Assembly: GCF_025398175.1 (NCBI RefSeq)
Contig: NZ_CP099735.1
Location: forward strand, 1,426,001-1,490,000
DNA: 64,000 bases
DNA from: Photobacterium sp. TY1-4
GTDB taxonomy: Bacteria; Pseudomonadota; Gammaproteobacteria; Enterobacterales; Vibrionaceae
Direction: 5' to 3'
Shown: positions 61,899 to 64,000 of the stretch, one piece after another
How positions within the stretch are numbered: position 1 is the first letter of the stretch
Layout: each line of letters opens with the position of its first letter
Program-made: the position numbers and the translations under genes
Notes under the pieces: model-generated
Databases searched by the model: none
Seen by the model: the letters and a program-made list of their open reading frames with translations, nothing else
What the model was told of the DNA's origin: nothing

Positions 61899-63163
61899 GC
61901 GACGAGTTTTCCGCGAGCCATGCGGGGCAACCGGCATCTGAGATGGCTGCTCAGAAGACGAGCTGGCGGAACTGGGTTGCCGTGACGGCACTCGGCATTG
62001 GCAGCTTCACCATTGTGACTTCTGAACTGGCACCGATCGGGTTGCTTTCCGGCATCGGCGATGATCTCGGGATATCCACCTCACAAGCGGGGCTGATCGT
62101 GACGCTCTATGCCTGGATCGCGGCCGCTGCGGCATTGTTCTCGGCGATGGTGTTGTCCCGGGTGCCGCGACGACCGTTGTTGACTGCCCTGATGTTGATC
62201 TTGGCGGTGTCCAGTGGTGCTGCCGCGATGGCCGGGTCTTTTCCTGTGTTGATGGGCGCACGGGTGATTGGCGCGCTTTCCCACGGTGCGTTTTGGGTCT
62301 CCATTGGTATTGTGAGTACCCAGTTAGTCCCGCCTCATCGGGTTGGCTTGGCGACATCGATTATTTTCGGAGGCGTTTCGGCTGCCAGTGTGCTGGGAGT
62401 GCCGCTGGCGAGTCTGATTGGTACCGACGAAGGGTGGCGCACTGCTTTTGCCGCGGTTTCCGCATTGTCTTTCGCGGTGGCGCTCATCTGTGGCATGACG
62501 TTGCCGAAGCTGCCCGGGAGCCAGAGTGTCGGTTTTTCCGATATGGGCCGGGTGTTGTCGAACCCACGTTTCTTGCGCATTTTCGCTGCGGCGGTGCTGG
62601 CGATCACCGCACATTTCATGGCATTCACCTATATCGAGCCTTACCTTCATGTACAAAGCGCGATCAAGCCTTCATTCATCGCGCCGTTGCTGCTCGCGTT
62701 TGGTGGTGCCGGGCTGGTCGCGAATATTGTGACCGGCGGCCTTATCGATCGCAGGCTCAAACAGGTACTCATGTTCTCGCTTTCTGTCGCTTCGGGCGCG
62801 CTGTGGCTGTTGTCCTCGTCGGCAAATATGCTCGGGCTTTCGGGGACGGTGCTGATGCTGATCCTGTGGGGTGGGGCAATCGCCGTTGTGATGGTGAGCT
62901 TCCAGACCTGGATCCTCAAAGAAGCGGGTGTGGATGCTTTGCCGGCCTCTGCAATTTACGTGGCGATCTTTAATCTCTCGATTGGTCTGGGTGCCGTGAT
63001 CGGCGCTTTCATCCTGACGTTGGCCGAGCTCTCACAGATCTTTTTTAGCGCAGCCACGGCAACAGCGATGGGGGCGTTCCTGATTGTTCTCATTGCCGCC
63101 CCGGCGACTGCGCCGAGTGATCAACAAATGGCATCAGGTTCGGATGGGATAGCGGACACGTGA
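61895..63163 (+). CDS. MFS transporter (SotB/AraJ-like sugar-efflux group)
   Basis: A 422-residue major-facilitator protein with twelve helices. The motif SRVPRRPLLTALMLI (loop 2-3) and ALSHGAFWVSIG fit the DHA1 sugar/arabinose efflux group. It overlaps the aldo-keto reductase gene by ATGA. Probably exports a small molecule related to the reductase substrate; this is inference. Confidence 0.88.
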   Translation: MSDEFSASHAGQPASEMAAQKTSWRNWVAVTALGIGSFTIVTSELAPIGLLSGIGDDLGISTSQAGLIVTLYAWIAAAAALFSAMVLSRVPRRPLLTALMLILAVSSGAAAMAGSFPVLMGARVIGALSHGAFWVSIGIVSTQLVPPHRVGLATSIIFGGVSAASVLGVPLASLIGTDEGWRTAFAAVSALSFAVALICGMTLPKLPGSQSVGFSDMGRVLSNPRFLRIFAAAVLAITAHFMAFTYIEPYLHVQSAIKPSFIAPLLLAFGGAGLVANIVTGGLIDRRLKQVLMFSLSVASGALWLLSSSANMLGLSGTVLMLILWGGAIAVVMVSFQTWILKEAGVDALPASAIYVAIFNLSIGLGAVIGAFILTLAELSQIFFSAATATAMGAFLIVLIAAPATAPSDQQMASGSDGIADT

Positions 63164-63268
63164 CATACAAGGACGCATGAAAAGCACCTGATATTCTCAG
63201 CCTGTCAGTAGAAGGGACGCACTGATCGACCTTTGGGTCAGTGCGTCGTGAGGGGGAGCTGTGGTCTG

Positions 63269-64000
63269 TCAACGGGCGTAAAACCGGGTGGCGACGATCC
63301 GGTGCTTCTGTGGCGCGGTGGTGAGGTTGTCCTCGGTCAGCAGCCGGACAATGGCGCTGACAAACTCGTCTTTACAATAGCCGATGGTGGAGAACCGGTA
63401 GCTGCCTAGCTGGGAAAACGGTGTGTTATCAAACCCGAAGATTGCTTGTCGCTCGATCATCGCCGGGCTGGTGGTGCGGAAGAAATCCATTGCCGCCATT
63501 GCCATGGAATCTGAGGTGCAGAAGACGCCGAGTCCGTCAGTTTGCGGGATCGGGTGGGACTGCAAGTAGTCCAGCGCCGTTTCATAGGCGTAATCACAGT
63601 AGCCGAGCTGAACGAGTGTGATCCCGTGCTGGTGCATGGCCTGGCGGTAACTTTCCACCCGCTGCAACTCGACCTGAGATGTTTCACGGCCACAGAGCAA
63701 AATGGCCTGGCGGATCTGTTTGCGCTGCGCCTCGGCAATTGCCTGTTCAATGCCAAGCGATTCGTTGATGGTCACCGACAGGCCCTGCTCGTCTTTCCTG
63801 CCGTTCAGCATGATGACCTGATTGGTATAGAACAGGTTGGGGGCTTCGTCGGGTTCGATGAGGTCGGAGAAAATCAGAGCCGCGTCGACGCGGTGGACAA
63901 AGGGGTTGCGCTTGATTTCGGCAATATCCTGCTGCGATCGCAGACGGATAAACAGGGTTTGTTTGCCGAGGGCCTGAATGGCCTGGATCAGCGAGTCAAA
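63269..64000 (-). CDS. LacI-family regulator, N-terminus outside the window
   Basis: At least 244 residues of a LacI/GalR sugar-binding domain, open to the right edge at 64000. Visible parts are KQTLFIRLRSQQDIAEIKRN, the FYTNQVIMLNGR strand, the hinge-lobe loop QAILLCGRETSQVELQRVESYRQA and GVFCTSDSMAMAAMDF. The HTH must lie beyond the edge. Effector and targets unknown. Confidence 0.85.
   Translation of the reverse strand, partial: FDSLIQAIQALGKQTLFIRLRSQQDIAEIKRNPFVHRVDAALIFSDLIEPDEAPNLFYTNQVIMLNGRKDEQGLSVTINESLGIEQAIAEAQRKQIRQAILLCGRETSQVELQRVESYRQAMHQHGITLVQLGYCDYAYETALDYLQSHPIPQTDGLGVFCTSDSMAMAAMDFFRTTSPAMIERQAIFGFDNTPFSQLGSYRFSTIGYCKDEFVSAIVRLLTEDNLTTAPQKHRIVATRFYAR

Noticed and set aside
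1..64000. CRISPR array, rRNA genes, complete prophage
   Set aside because: No regularly spaced repeat-spacer units, rRNA sequence or phage structural genes were seen. The only regular array is the oriCII iteron set.

Overview
The window looks like part of chromosome II of a Vibrionaceae bacterium, and it contains the chromosome II replication origin. The evidence is an RctB-type initiator gene (16197-18197, minus), a 1.4-kb iteron-rich intergenic region (18198-19618), and a parA2-parB2 partition operon (19619-21816, plus). Six parS2-like palindromes (TTTACA-N-TGTAAA) are scattered from 3.9 to 27 kb. The genus cannot be fixed from sequence alone. The fairly GC-rich coding sequence and the gene content (putA-putP, FabV, tmcA, ornithine-lipid synthase) would fit a Photobacterium-like species.

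Layout. 0-2.2 kb: AT-rich end of a chromosomal integron read on the minus strand. It has a partial attC, a HEPN-family cassette, a full attC, and a second small cassette whose reading frame was split near its stop codon by an IS630 element. 2.2-11.6 kb: tRNA-Ser(UGA), a flavin-split-barrel protein, DUF2164, an OlsF-like ornithine-lipid synthase, an LpxH-like phosphoesterase, a secreted GH18 chitinase cut by an IS4-family element between signal peptide and catalytic domain, a Usp protein and a second peptide deformylase. 11.6-15.8 kb: RND efflux permease and adaptor. 16.2-21.8 kb: origin II and partition genes. 22-33.5 kb: tmcA, a FapA/DUF342 protein, a degenerate GGDEF-EAL (LapD-like) receptor, a DctB/DctD pair, pdxH. 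33.8-38.9 kb: PAS-LuxR regulator, putative metal exporter behind a Fur box, AEC transporter, a second cluster of RctB-type sites, and an AraC regulator. 39.3-44.8 kb: putA, a stand-alone ALDH-like domain gene, putP. 44.9-64 kb: yiaVW-like pair, Sel1 protein, YieH-like phosphatase, CatB-type acetyltransferase, fabV, ackA, Cass2-like protein, LysE exporter, siderophore-binding protein behind a Fur box, SoxR with a perfect palindromic operator, nicotinate phosphoribosyltransferase, tandem-Usp protein, a LysR/aldo-keto reductase/MFS group, and a LacI regulator running off the right edge.

The most interesting content is the replication-control architecture. At the origin there are six iterons at exact 23-bp spacing next to a perfect DnaA box. 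A bipartite motif (CCGTAATT, then TTCCG ending 32 bp from its start) recurs and matches the expected layout of the 39-mer inhibitory sites. A copy shortened by exactly 10 bp lies in the rctB leader, as expected for the 29-mer autorepression site. A second cluster with the same elements (at least five 12-mer-like and two 39-mer-like sites) lies about 19 kb away at 37.46-37.84 kb, and may be an RctB-titrating locus. These readings rest on motif inspection; no search or alignment was run.
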